Position numbers and translations under genes: made by a program
Source of the DNA: Bernardetiaceae bacterium
GTDB taxonomy: Bacteria; Bacteroidota; Bacteroidia; Cytophagales; Thermoflexibacteraceae
NCBI GenBank assembly: GCA_025057115.1
Contig: JANWWZ010000003.1
Location: 62,001-126,000 of the forward strand
DNA: 64,000 bases
Reading direction: 5' to 3'
In this document: positions 1 through 7,195 of the stretch, one piece after another
Layout of the letters: each line of letters opens with the position of its first letter
How positions within the stretch are numbered: the stretch's first letter is position 1
The notes under the pieces: model-generated
The model's database searches: none
The model's input: only the letters and a program-made list of their open reading frames with translations
Told to the model about the DNA's origin: nothing

Positions 1-6
1 AAGACC

Positions 7-14
7 TAACTTTG
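7..14 (+). promoter_or_regulatory. -7 promoter element of thyA
   Basis: TAACTTTG is a perfect match to the Bacteroidota -7 consensus TAnnTTTG. It predicts a transcript start near 18-20 and a leader of about 55 nt before the thyA start. The -33 region lies outside the window. Confidence 0.55.
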
Positions 15-73
15 TAAACCAAATCAAACTGCAACAAACTGTAATAAAAGCGCTAACAAAATAAGGCAGCAAA

Positions 74-868
74 GTGAAACAGTATCACGATTTTTTAAAT
101 TATATCCTTTCCAAAGGAGTGCGCAAGTCGGATAGAACTGGAGTAGGCACGATTAGCGTTTTCGGCTATCAAATGCGCTTCGACCTTGCTGAAGGATTTC
201 CTTTAGTTACTACTAAAAAAGTACATTTTAAGTCAATAGTATATGAATTGCTTTGGTTTCTACGGGGGGAGACTAATGTTGCCTACTTGCAGCAGCACGG
301 CGTAACTATATGGGACGAATGGGCAAACGAGCTAGGTGAACTTGGTCCTATCTATGGCAAGCAGTGGCGGAGTTGGCAAACCGCTGACGGTCGCACTATT
401 GACCAAATTGAGCAAGTGATTAACCAAATACGCACCAATCCAGATTCAAGAAGGCTTATAGTAAGTGCATGGAATGTCGGTGAAATAGACCAAATGGCTC
501 TGCCGCCTTGTCATGTCTTGTTTCAATTCTATGTAGCGGAAAATAAACTTTCTTGTCAGCTATACCAGCGCAGCGCTGACGCATTCTTAGGTGTGCCGTT
601 TAACATTGCTTCGTATGCCTTACTTACCATGATGGTAGCCCAGGTATGCAACTTACAAGTAGGGGAGTTCATTCACACATTAGGCGATGCTCACATTTAT
701 CTCAATCATTTGCAACAAGTAGAATTATTACTTAGCCGTGAGCCACGTCCTTTGCCATGGGTAAAGCTCAACCCCAAAGTCAAGGACATTTTTAGTTTTG
801 GTTACGAAGATATTCACTTGATAAACTATAATCCACACCCAGCTATCAAGGCGCCAGTAGCAGTGTGA
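74..868 (+). CDS. thyA: Thymidylate synthase
   Basis: Makes dTMP from dUMP with methylene-tetrahydrofolate in the cytoplasm. At 264 residues it has the length of E. coli ThyA, and the catalytic Cys in the PPCH motif falls at residue 146, the same number as in E. coli. The N-terminal DRTGVGT segment that contacts the dUMP phosphate and the Arg pair in DSRR (about 125-127) are present. The start is GTG; the protein aligns to the family from its first residues, so this start is well supported. It appears to head a short run with the DUF2452 gene and rsmI. A dCTP deaminase gene lies elsewhere in the window (35.9 kb), so two dUMP/dTMP steps are visible. Confidence 0.97.
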   Translation: MKQYHDFLNYILSKGVRKSDRTGVGTISVFGYQMRFDLAEGFPLVTTKKVHFKSIVYELLWFLRGETNVAYLQQHGVTIWDEWANELGELGPIYGKQWRSWQTADGRTIDQIEQVINQIRTNPDSRRLIVSAWNVGEIDQMALPPCHVLFQFYVAENKLSCQLYQRSADAFLGVPFNIASYALLTMMVAQVCNLQVGEFIHTLGDAHIYLNHLQQVELLLSREPRPLPWVKLNPKVKDIFSFGYEDIHLINYNPHPAIKAPVAV

Positions 869-900
869 ACATTTCTTTTGGCTGTATTGTTTGTAGTTAA

Positions 901-1401
901 ATGTTTCATATAACAATGTCCGAAGCAGAAAACCAACCACTGGGAAAAGCTATAAACATAGAGAACATAGACTTAGAAAAGATGCAAGAAAAAGTAGCGG
1001 CTACTCCCAGCACTCTGCCTTATGCGCATGCAGTGGGTAGCGCGCTCATCAAGCCAGAAGACGAAGGCACTATAAAAGCCAATGCACTGGAAGCTATGCA
1101 CCAACAAACCAGTGCCCAGCTAGCCCAGCTTTACGAACAAATGCAAACTTTGGTCAAGCAAGCAAAGAGCATTCAGGAACGCATTTTGATTTCTGAGCGC
1201 ATCTACCAAGCTGAAATTCGTTTCAACCCCCTTATCGGACAGGTTTACTATCTTTATCAACGCGAAGGACAACGCGATGTACTTTCTCTAATTGCACCTC
1301 ATGAGTGGGGAAGAAGTAGAAAATATTCAAAATTTATCGCTAAAGTTCGCTTATTAGCAGACCACACCTGGGAAGTGCTTGAAATGGGTGAAAACCTCTA
1401 A
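901..1401 (+). CDS. DUF2452 family protein
   Basis: A 166-residue soluble protein that resembles the DUF2452 family of Bacteroidota, whose function is unknown. The recognisable core runs from the LPYAH segment (about residue 39) through a KPEDEG motif, a helical stretch rich in Gln, and the C-terminal HEWG and ADHTWE motifs. There is no signal peptide or membrane segment. An in-frame ATG at 916 (Met-Ser-Glu) is an equally good start and gives a protein 5 residues shorter. It ends 2 bases before rsmI, so the two are almost certainly co-transcribed. I assign the family from memory of its motifs and infer nothing about function. Confidence 0.8.
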   Translation: MFHITMSEAENQPLGKAINIENIDLEKMQEKVAATPSTLPYAHAVGSALIKPEDEGTIKANALEAMHQQTSAQLAQLYEQMQTLVKQAKSIQERILISERIYQAEIRFNPLIGQVYYLYQREGQRDVLSLIAPHEWGRSRKYSKFIAKVRLLADHTWEVLEMGENL

Positions 1402-1403
1402 CG

Positions 1404-2069
1404 ATGCTCTTTGTCGTTCCCACGCCTATTGGCAATTTAGAAGATATTACGCTGCGGGCATTGCGCATTTTAAAAGAAGTAGATTTTGTTATAGCGGAAG
1501 ATACGCGTTTGTCGGGCAACTTATTGAGGCATTTTGGCATTAGCAAACCCCTTGTTAGCTTTCATCTGGCTAATGAACATCAAGCAGTAGAGCCAATTAT
1601 TGCTAAGTTACAACAAGGGCGGAAAGCAGCGCTGGTAAGTGATGCTGGTACTCCAGCTATTTGCGATCCTGGCTTTTTGTTGATTCGCGCCTGCATTCAA
1701 AAAGGAATTGCTGTGGAATGCCTTCCTGGACCTACTGCCTTTGTTCCTGCCTTAGTAGCTTCTGGGTTGCCATGTGATACGTTTACTTTTTGGGGATTTT
1801 TACCGCACAAAAAAGGCAGGCAGACGCAATTACAACAAATTGCTGCTCTCCCCCATACTGTGGTGGTTTATGAATCACCTCACCGATTGTTGCGCTTGTT
1901 GGAGGAATTGCAAGTGCATTGCGGACCAGAGCGCCCTGCTTGCATTGCGCGAGAAATAAGTAAGTTGCACGAGGAGATTGTACGAGGTACTGTGGCTCAG
2001 TTGCTATCGCATTTTAGTCAAAAAACTGTAAAAGGAGAAATAGTAGTAATCATTGCTGGAAAATCTTAA
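1404..2069 (+). CDS. rsmI: 16S rRNA (cytidine(1402)-2'-O)-methyltransferase
   Basis: A SAM-dependent methyltransferase of the tetrapyrrole methylase fold that modifies C1402 in the ribosomal decoding centre. The N-terminal VPTPIGNLEDIT motif, the AEDTR motif near residue 32, the SDAGTPAICDPG loop and the LPGPTAFVPAL segment are all diagnostic of RsmI. At 221 residues it is on the short side: the C-terminal extension found in the roughly 280-residue E. coli protein is missing, as in many Bacteroidota homologues. The ATG lies 2 bases after the DUF2452 stop, implying translational coupling. Confidence 0.95.
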   Translation: MLFVVPTPIGNLEDITLRALRILKEVDFVIAEDTRLSGNLLRHFGISKPLVSFHLANEHQAVEPIIAKLQQGRKAALVSDAGTPAICDPGFLLIRACIQKGIAVECLPGPTAFVPALVASGLPCDTFTFWGFLPHKKGRQTQLQQIAALPHTVVVYESPHRLLRLLEELQVHCGPERPACIAREISKLHEEIVRGTVAQLLSHFSQKTVKGEIVVIIAGKS

Positions 2070-2095
2070 ACATTTGGAAATTTCGTTAAACTAAT

Positions 2096-2121
2096 AAGGT
2101 CGCCCTTTGCAGAGCGACCTT
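2096..2121. terminator. Possible bidirectional hairpin between rsmI and the YeeE operon
   Basis: An 8-bp perfect inverted repeat, AAGGTCGC and GCGACCTT, with a 10-base loop lies between two convergent genes. The T-tract is poor on both strands, so this may be an RNA 3'-end stabiliser rather than an intrinsic terminator. Confidence 0.5.
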
Positions 2122-2152
2122 GTAGCGATAAAAAAATTAAAATTGAAAAAAC

Positions 2153-2677
2153 TCAGTGAGGCAACTTGTCGCGTAAAAAGCCATACACCCACGTACCTAA
2201 AATGGCGCTCAGTAGGGTAATGAGTATTACTGTAGCTCCCGTGCCAATTTGTGCGTAAAGCGGTCCAGGACAGGCTCCAGTCATTCCCCAACCTAGCCCA
2301 AAAATGATTCCGCCGATAATTTGTCCTTTGTTAAATTTTTTAGGCTGCAGCGTAATTGGTTCTCCATCTATTGTTTTGATTTTGAATTTTTTAATTAACC
2401 ACACACTAAGCATTCCCACTGCTACCGCACTACCAATTACTCCATACATGTGGAACGACTCTAGCCTAAACATTTCTTGAATGCGAAACCAACTTATTAT
2501 TTCGGCTTTAACGAATAAGATGCCGAAAATCATCCCCACTGCCATGTATTTGAGGTTGCTATACCACTTTTGTTCAACTTGGCTCGTGTTGACGCACATG
2601 GCATCTAGCGAGCGTACCTCAAAATCATGGTTTTCTACAATTGTCGTTTGTTTTTCTTGTACGTTTTGCTCTATCAT
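2153..2677 (-). CDS. YeeE/YedE-type membrane protein (DUF6691-like), C-terminal half
   Basis: A 174-residue integral membrane protein with about four hydrophobic segments. It carries the GMTGACPGP motif, which holds one of the conserved cysteines of the YeeE/YedE thiosulfate and sulfur-compound transporters. Its partner upstream (2706-3275) carries the other motif, GGCTSGH. In Bacteroidota the transporter is commonly split into two such half-size proteins, and these two very probably form one transporter. It is the last gene of a minus-strand run that also holds thioredoxin and rhodanese genes. The 45-residue hydrophilic N-terminus is cytoplasmic or poorly conserved. The exact substrate (thiosulfate, persulfide or another sulfur species) is not visible from sequence. 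Confidence 0.88.
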   Translation of the reverse strand: MIEQNVQEKQTTIVENHDFEVRSLDAMCVNTSQVEQKWYSNLKYMAVGMIFGILFVKAEIISWFRIQEMFRLESFHMYGVIGSAVAVGMLSVWLIKKFKIKTIDGEPITLQPKKFNKGQIIGGIIFGLGWGMTGACPGPLYAQIGTGATVILITLLSAILGTWVYGFLRDKLPH

Positions 2678-2705
2678 TGCTCTTGATTGTTGTTATGTAA
2701 GACAC

Positions 2706-3275
2706 TTATAAAGCTAGAATGTAAGGCAGTATCAAATGTACCATTGCAAAACCACCCACCATAAAAGAGATGGTAGCAATTAGGGAGGGAAGTTGTAAAT
2801 TAGAAAGTCCCATAATGGAATGTCCGCTGGTACATCCTCCTGCATAACGCGTTCCGAAACCCACCATAAAGCCACCCACTACCATTAGGATAAACCCGCG
2901 CCACGTGGAGAGCGCTTTCCAGTTAAATAGTTGTAATGGCACCAGATGGCTGTAATCAGTAATTCCGTATTTTGCTAAGTCGTTTGCCAAATTCTCATGG
3001 ACCTTGATAGGCTCGGGATTAGGCAACAATACAATCGCAATGATGCTACCTATCAAAATGCCAGCTACGAAAAACAAGTTCCACGCCTCTTTTTTCCAGT
3101 CGTACTTAAAGAAAGGAATGTTAGCTGGCATACAGGCTGCACAGATGTGCCGCAGTGAAGAAGAAATGCCAAAGGACTTGTTACCTAAAATCAACAAGGT
3201 AGGTACCGTCAAACCAATTAATGGACCTGCTACATACCACGGCCACGGTTGTTTAAGTACTTCAAGCGGATTCAT
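2706..3275 (-). CDS. YeeE/YedE family membrane protein, N-terminal half
   Basis: A 189-residue membrane protein with about four or five hydrophobic spans and the conserved motif [13 protein letters not shown] near residue 145. The Cys is a substrate-relay residue in the thiosulfate transporter family. A CAACMP motif near residue 45 adds two more cysteines. I start it at the ATG at 3275 (MNPLEVL). The open frame continues upstream to 3374, but that extension overlaps the trxA coding region and has no membrane or family character. It is paired with the DUF6691-like gene just downstream (28-bp gap). Both are probably co-transcribed with trxA and the rhodanese gene. Confidence 0.87.
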   Translation of the reverse strand: MNPLEVLKQPWPWYVAGPLIGLTVPTLLILGNKSFGISSSLRHICAACMPANIPFFKYDWKKEAWNLFFVAGILIGSIIAIVLLPNPEPIKVHENLANDLAKYGITDYSHLVPLQLFNWKALSTWRGFILMVVGGFMVGFGTRYAGGCTSGHSIMGLSNLQLPSLIATISFMVGGFAMVHLILPYILAL

Positions 3276-3298
3276 ATTCAATGAAAATTGAAAACTTT

Positions 3299-3604
3299 TT
3301 ACGCGTTTTGTTGAGTAAATTGGCGAATTACTCGCAGTAGTTCGTGTTTGGGCACTACTCCTGCTTGTCGCCACAATTCTTTTCCATTTTTAAATAACAT
3401 TAAAGTAGGTACTCCTCTAATGTGGTAGGCTTGTGCAGCAAGCGGATTTTTATCCACATCTACCTTTACAATTTTCACGGTTTCGCCTACTTCTTCTTTT
3501 ACCTCTTCTAGAATAGGTGCCATCATTTTACATGGCATGCACCATGTAGCAAAAAAATCTACCAACACAGGCTTATCACTTCTAATGAGTTCGCTAAAGG
3601 TCAT
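3299..3604 (-). CDS. trxA: Thioredoxin
   Basis: A 101-residue cytoplasmic thiol-disulfide oxidoreductase. The active site is W21-C22-M-P-C25, where the canonical sequence is WCGPC, and the cis-Pro loop GVPT is present near residue 64. The length matches classical thioredoxin and there is no export signal. It lies between a rhodanese and two YeeE-type transporter halves, so it probably reduces persulfides or rhodanese-bound sulfur rather than serving as the housekeeping thioredoxin. That role is inferred from context. The Met in place of Gly in the active-site dipeptide would be expected to alter its redox potential. Confidence 0.93.
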   Translation of the reverse strand: MTFSELIRSDKPVLVDFFATWCMPCKMMAPILEEVKEEVGETVKIVKVDVDKNPLAAQAYHIRGVPTLMLFKNGKELWRQAGVVPKHELLRVIRQFTQQNA

Positions 3605-3623
3605 AATTTACAGCCGTAATTGT

Positions 3624-3992
3624 TCACTGATTGACTAACGCATTCACATTTTGCCAAGTTCCTCCGTTGATAACATTGGTGAAACCATGTTGCTCAAGGA
3701 TAGCTTTGGCTTTACTGCTGCGGTTGCCGCTTCGGCAGAATACCACGATGTGCTTTTTGCCTTTAAAGGCATTTAACTGTTTTTCTATCTGGTCTAAAGG
3801 TATATTGACTGCTCCTTTAGCAGACCCCTCTGCAAATTCTGCGGGGGTGCGTACATCTACTAAAAAAGCTCCTTCTTCAATAGCTGCCTTTAGTGTCTTG
3901 TCTTCAGACTGTCCAAATAGATTTTTAAACAAGCTAAACATGACTATGATAACTATTGTGAAAATGCTTGCTAAAATTAGATGGCGCTGCAT
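3624..3992 (-). CDS. Membrane-anchored single-domain rhodanese
   Basis: A 122-residue protein with one N-terminal membrane span (about residues 5-25) followed by a single rhodanese domain. The active-site loop is C-R-S-G-N-R-S (Cys near residue 86), the usual loop of sulfur-transferring single-domain rhodaneses, and the DVRTPAEF motif is intact. It presumably transfers sulfane sulfur to or from thiols at the membrane, next to the thioredoxin and YeeE-type transporter genes downstream. Upstream lies its own candidate promoter (4008-4015) with a Crp/Fnr-type dyad (4038-4052), so it probably heads the rhodanese-trxA-yeeE-yeeE operon. Confidence 0.93.
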   Translation of the reverse strand: MQRHLILASIFTIVIIVMFSLFKNLFGQSEDKTLKAAIEEGAFLVDVRTPAEFAEGSAKGAVNIPLDQIEKQLNAFKGKKHIVVFCRSGNRSSKAKAILEQHGFTNVINGGTWQNVNALVNQ

Positions 3993-4007
3993 GCTCTTTT
4001 TTTAGTA

Positions 4008-4015
4008 CAAAAGTA
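4008..4015 (-). promoter_or_regulatory. -7 element of the rhodanese-trxA-yeeE operon
   Basis: On the minus strand TACTTTTG matches TAnnTTTG perfectly. It lies 15 bases before the rhodanese ATG and exactly 22 bp downstream of the dyad at 4038-4052. Confidence 0.6.
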
Positions 4016-4037
4016 AACTTATTTTGAGAGCTTTTCC

Positions 4038-4052
4038 GTTACTTTAGTTACA
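4038..4052 (-). promoter_or_regulatory. Candidate Crp/Fnr-type operator upstream of the rhodanese gene
   Basis: The minus strand reads TGTAACTAAAGTAAC. The core has dyad symmetry of the form GTnACTnnAGTnAC. The same 15-mer occurs upstream of tauE at 4907-4921. The spacing to the -7 box is 22 bp, placing the dyad centre near -41.5 from the predicted transcript start. This is a typical activator position for the Crp/Fnr family. Confidence 0.6.
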
Positions 4053-4064
4053 CAAGGCTTGTTA

Positions 4065-4862
4065 TCAGGCAAATAAGGTTTCTTTCACGATGATGTAAAT
4101 TCCCATTACTAGTACAAACCAGCCGAAAGCAGGTTTGAGTTTTTTGCCATCGATGCGTCGAGAAAGGGCTGCTCCTATAAAAATACCGCCTATGGCAAAG
4201 GCAGAAATCTGTAGTAAAAAACCCCAGTTGATAATAGTTTCACTACTTTCGCCAAAAAAACCAATGAGGGATTTGGCAGCAATGATAACCAGCGAAGTCC
4301 CGACGGCTTCTTTCATAGGTAGCCTGCTCAACACTACAAGCGCTGGAATAATCAAAAAACCTCCTCCTGCCCCCACAAGTCCTGTAAGTACGCCTACTAC
4401 TAATCCTTCCAGCAGGATCATCGGATACTTAAACTTTTGTTTGCCTGTTATTTCCACTGATGGAGTAGTATCCTTTTTAATCATGCTGTAGGAGGCAGCA
4501 ATCATGAGGATTGCAAAAAGTACCATTAGTAATATGTTTTTGGTAACGGTGAAGCTACCAACAGAGAATACTTCCTTAGGAATAGCTGGAACAATGTAAG
4601 CACGAGTGAAGAACACAGCAACAATAGAGGGAATGCCAAATACAATAGCAGTGCGAATATTGACTAATCCCTTGCGAAAGTATTCAAAAGAACCTACCGC
4701 ACTGGTCAAACCCACAATAAAGAGAGAGTATGCAGTAGCAGTGACAGCATCAACGGTAAACAAATACACCAGTACAGGAACGGTGAGAATGCTACCGCCT
4801 CCTCCAATTAACCCTAGCGAAATACCTATGAGAATAGAAGCTAAGTAGCCGACGTATTCCAT
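4065..4862 (-). CDS. TSUP-family sulfite/sulfonate exporter (TauE/SafE)
   Basis: A 265-residue membrane protein with about eight hydrophobic spans and the two internally repeated glycine-rich motifs of the TSUP family (GLIGGGGSILTVP near residue 18 and GLVGAGGGFLIIP near residue 160). Members export sulfite, sulfoacetate or related oxyanions. Its position between a Crp/Fnr regulator and a rhodanese-thioredoxin-YeeE operon fits removal of oxidised sulfur. A Crp/Fnr-type dyad at 4907-4921 and a -7-like box at 4877-4884 lie directly upstream, so it can be transcribed separately from the regulator gene. Confidence 0.93.
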   Translation of the reverse strand: MEYVGYLASILIGISLGLIGGGGSILTVPVLVYLFTVDAVTATAYSLFIVGLTSAVGSFEYFRKGLVNIRTAIVFGIPSIVAVFFTRAYIVPAIPKEVFSVGSFTVTKNILLMVLFAILMIAASYSMIKKDTTPSVEITGKQKFKYPMILLEGLVVGVLTGLVGAGGGFLIIPALVVLSRLPMKEAVGTSLVIIAAKSLIGFFGESSETIINWGFLLQISAFAIGGIFIGAALSRRIDGKKLKPAFGWFVLVMGIYIIVKETLFA

Positions 4863-4876
4863 CTACATTTTTTTCG

Positions 4877-4884
4877 CAAATTTG
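4877..4884 (-). promoter_or_regulatory. -7-like element of tauE
   Basis: CAAATTTG differs from TAnnTTTG only at the first base. It lies 14 bases before the tauE ATG and exactly 22 bp from the dyad at 4907-4921, the same spacing as at the rhodanese promoter. Confidence 0.45.
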
Positions 4885-4906
4885 ACCAAGGAGTAGATGG
4901 AAAACA

Positions 4907-4921
4907 GTTACTTTAGTTACA
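4907..4921 (-). promoter_or_regulatory. Candidate Crp/Fnr-type operator upstream of tauE
   Basis: The minus strand reads TGTAACTAAAGTAAC, identical over all 15 bases to the site at 4038-4052. It overlaps the last codon and stop codon of the crp-type gene, so regulator coding sequence and operator share bases. The distance to the tauE start (44 nt) is nearly the same as at the rhodanese gene (45 nt). Confidence 0.6.
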
Positions 4922-5540
4922 GAACAACAATGCGATTGCGGCCAAGTTGTACTACTCCATTCTCTTCTAACCTTTTCAACAAACGCGATACTACTACGCG
5001 AGCAGTACCTAACTCATTGGCAAGTTGTTCATGGGAAACATGTAATACCTTGCTTCCTGTAAGAGCTACTTTCCGATTGAGTAAAGAAACGAGGCGCTCA
5101 TCCACCTTGTGGAAAGCTATTTCATTGATAATTTGCAATAACTCCTCAAAACGCTTGTGGTAAAGTCGAAAGATGTATTCTAACCAGTCGGGAAACTCTT
5201 TAACCAGTAGCAGTGCCTTATCTAAAGGAAGAAAGAGAATTTCTGCATCTTCTTCTACTTCTGCTCGTACTTTGCTTTTTTCGTTGTGAATTCCTCCCAG
5301 TAACGACATGATGCAACTCTCACCCGCTCTAAGATAGTAAAGTAATATTTCTCGACCATCCTCCTCTGAGCGAATGACCCGCACACTTCCTTCCACTACA
5401 ATGGGAATGGCTTTCATGTAAGCATTTTCTCTTAAAATTACCTCTCCCGCTTTATAGTGCTTAATTTTGCTGTATTCATATAATTTAGCCGTTAAAGCAG
5501 GTGAAGACTTAAATGCAGAAATGCTTTCTGATTCGTGCAT
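4917..5540 (-). CDS. Crp/Fnr-family transcriptional regulator
   Basis: A 207-residue regulator with an N-terminal cyclic-nucleotide-type beta-roll (about 20-115), a long dimerisation helix (about 117-145) and a C-terminal winged helix (about 148-205). The recognition helix reads G-T-A-R181-V182-V-V-S-R186. Val182 aligns with E. coli CRP Glu181, and many Bacteroidota relatives have Glu here. There is no N-terminal Cys cluster as in FNR, so a [4Fe-4S] sensor is unlikely; single Cys76 is the only cysteine I see, so a thiol or persulfide switch is possible but unproven. The gene sits directly upstream of tauE and the sulfur operon and is the natural candidate for the TGTAAC sites there. An imperfect -7 match (TTATTTTG, 5563-5570) precedes it. 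Confidence 0.93.
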   Translation of the reverse strand: MHESESISAFKSSPALTAKLYEYSKIKHYKAGEVILRENAYMKAIPIVVEGSVRVIRSEEDGREILLYYLRAGESCIMSLLGGIHNEKSKVRAEVEEDAEILFLPLDKALLLVKEFPDWLEYIFRLYHKRFEELLQIINEIAFHKVDERLVSLLNRKVALTGSKVLHVSHEQLANELGTARVVVSRLLKRLEENGVVQLGRNRIVVL

Positions 5541-5788
5541 AGTGTTTTGTTATTACATGCTGCAAAATAACCAAAAAAGCTGGTTTAGCTTTCACCTGCA
5601 CTTAAATTTGGCGCTTAAGAAATGCTGAGGCAATAAAACGCAAGTAAAGCGGGCTTTGTTCAAGTCATGGTCCTATTTGCTAGCAATTCAGCTAATTGGA
5701 CTTTTAAAGAATGTTTAAAATTTGCTTTGTAGAATTTAGCGCGTTTACAAAATGAGAATGATTTCCTGAAATTTTCCTGTTGAAAGTG

Positions 5789-6691
5789 ATGAAAGCTTAC
5801 CTAGAATTGATGCGCCCGCCCAACCTACCGACAGCTGTTTCAGATATTCTAGCAGGAAGTGCTATTGCAGCATTTTTTGCATATGAACAGTTGCTCGATG
5901 GGGAATTAGTAGCACAACTCTCATGGCAAAGCTTATTTCTGCTTTTGGTATCTACGGTATGCCTTTACGGAGGCGGAGTAGTAATCAATGACGTCTTTGA
6001 TGTAGAAATAGACAAAATAGAACGACCTGAAAGACCTCTCCCTTCAGGAAGGGCATTGCTTCACAAAGCGCGTGCTATGGGATTGACATTGCTCGTTGCT
6101 GGAATACTTACCTCTTTGGCAGTTAATGCTATTTGTGGAGGAGTTGCTTTAGTAATTGCCGTACTTGCTCTTATTTACAATCGCTATGCTAAGCATCATG
6201 CTTTCTGGGGCGCGCTAGTAATGGGACTTTGCCGTGCAGGCAATTTGCTCTTAGGTATGAGTTGGCTCCAGCAATGGCATCCTATTTATCTCCTTATTAT
6301 GACTACACCTCTGGCATACATTGCATCGGTTACTTACATTAGCCGCTATGAGGTACGCGGAGGCAATGCAGTGCAACTTGGTAAAACATTTCCTTTAGAG
6401 TTGTGGGCAATGCTCAATCCATTGTTGCTATCCATCAACATTACAAATAATTGGCAATCGGTTTTGCCTTTTGTGGTGTTGCTTTCCATGCTTACGCTCC
6501 CCCCTTTGATAAAATCCCAACAAGAGCCTACTCCCGAAAATATCAAAAAGGCGGTAAAGGCGCGCATCATCGCTCTTATTGTTCTTAACGCTGCTTGGGC
6601 AGCTACTTTTGGCGGGTGGTGGTGGGGAGTTGCTACTATTGCACTAATGCCCATTTCCAAGTTGCTAGCTAGGGCTTTTGCAGTTACCTAA
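5789..6691 (+). CDS. eboC: UbiA-family prenyltransferase-like protein, EboC type
   Basis: A 300-residue membrane protein of the UbiA superfamily with about eight or nine spans. The first Asp-rich motif is N-D-V-F-D-V-E-I-D followed by ERPERPLPSG. The second region (YNRYAKHH, then GLCRAGNLLLG) is the form I associate with EboC, a member of the ebo metabolite-export or prenylation operon of bacteria and some algae. No other ebo gene is near, so this copy is solitary. The true lipid and acceptor are unknown. I start at ATG 5789; TTG 5780 and GTG 5786 are in frame and add two or three residues. Confidence 0.82.
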   Translation: MKAYLELMRPPNLPTAVSDILAGSAIAAFFAYEQLLDGELVAQLSWQSLFLLLVSTVCLYGGGVVINDVFDVEIDKIERPERPLPSGRALLHKARAMGLTLLVAGILTSLAVNAICGGVALVIAVLALIYNRYAKHHAFWGALVMGLCRAGNLLLGMSWLQQWHPIYLLIMTTPLAYIASVTYISRYEVRGGNAVQLGKTFPLELWAMLNPLLLSINITNNWQSVLPFVVLLSMLTLPPLIKSQQEPTPENIKKAVKARIIALIVLNAAWAATFGGWWWGVATIALMPISKLLARAFAVT

Positions 6692-6760
6692 ATCACTTCA
6701 CTAACGGCAAGTAATGTGGCTTAGAGCATTAAAATTATCGAAGTTCAATAAGATAGCGCT

Positions 6761-7096
6761 ATGCGTTTCACGGTAGTGATTTTATTACTGATTTCCAACT
6801 GTTTTATGACCTACGCATGGTATGGTCATCTAAAAGATTTTAAAGACAAACCTTTGCTTTACGTGATTTTGATTTCTTGGGGTATTGCCTTTTTTGAGTA
6901 CATGATCCAAGTGCCTGCTAATCGCTGGGGTAGTGCTGTGTACAATCCAGTGGAGTTAAAAACGATTCAAGAAGTAGTGAGCTTGGTGATTTTTATGCTT
7001 TTTTCCGTATTTTACCTTAGGCAACCTTTTCAGTGGCAATACCTCATAGGTTTTGCCTTGATTGCTGCAGGAGCCTACTTAATTTTTGCAAGGTGA
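6761..7096 (+). CDS. DMT-family small membrane protein (DUF486)
   Basis: A 111-residue protein with four predicted membrane spans covering nearly the whole sequence. The FMTYAWYGHL segment near residue 16 and the QVPANRWG motif near residue 47 match my memory of the DUF486 family, which belongs to the drug/metabolite transporter clan. It has the size of an SMR-type half-transporter and would be expected to act as a dimer. The substrate is unknown. It lies 69 bases after the EboC-like gene on the same strand with no clear promoter of its own, so it may be co-transcribed. Confidence 0.82.
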   Translation: MRFTVVILLLISNCFMTYAWYGHLKDFKDKPLLYVILISWGIAFFEYMIQVPANRWGSAVYNPVELKTIQEVVSLVIFMLFSVFYLRQPFQWQYLIGFALIAAGAYLIFAR

Positions 7097-7101
7097 TACT
7101 A

Positions 7102-7163
7102 CTAAAAAAAATGCGGAGAATCGGCGAAGACGTTCCTGGTTTTTAGGTTGCCTTTTCTCCGCA
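7102..7163 (-). terminator. Intrinsic terminator of the large TonB receptor gene
   Basis: A 9-bp perfect inverted repeat, TGCGGAGAA (7112-7120) and TTCTCCGCA (7155-7163), with a 34-base loop. On the minus strand it is followed by a run of seven T. It lies between convergent genes and can serve the receptor gene; the loop is longer than usual. Confidence 0.6.
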
Positions 7164-7195
7164 GTTGATCTACTTGCTCGCCAACGTACCGAGAG

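Noticed and set aside
728-940. 70-residue minus-strand ORF over the end of thyA
   Set aside because: A shadow frame of thyA with no start signal, no family similarity and no promoter.
3276-3374. N-terminal extension of the YeeE-type protein into trxA
   Set aside because: The extension is hydrophilic, overlaps trxA in another frame and precedes the family start at MNPLEVL.
2481-4848. Several plus-strand ORFs opposite the sulfur cluster
   Set aside because: They mirror the minus-strand membrane proteins, have no ribosome site and lack family features.
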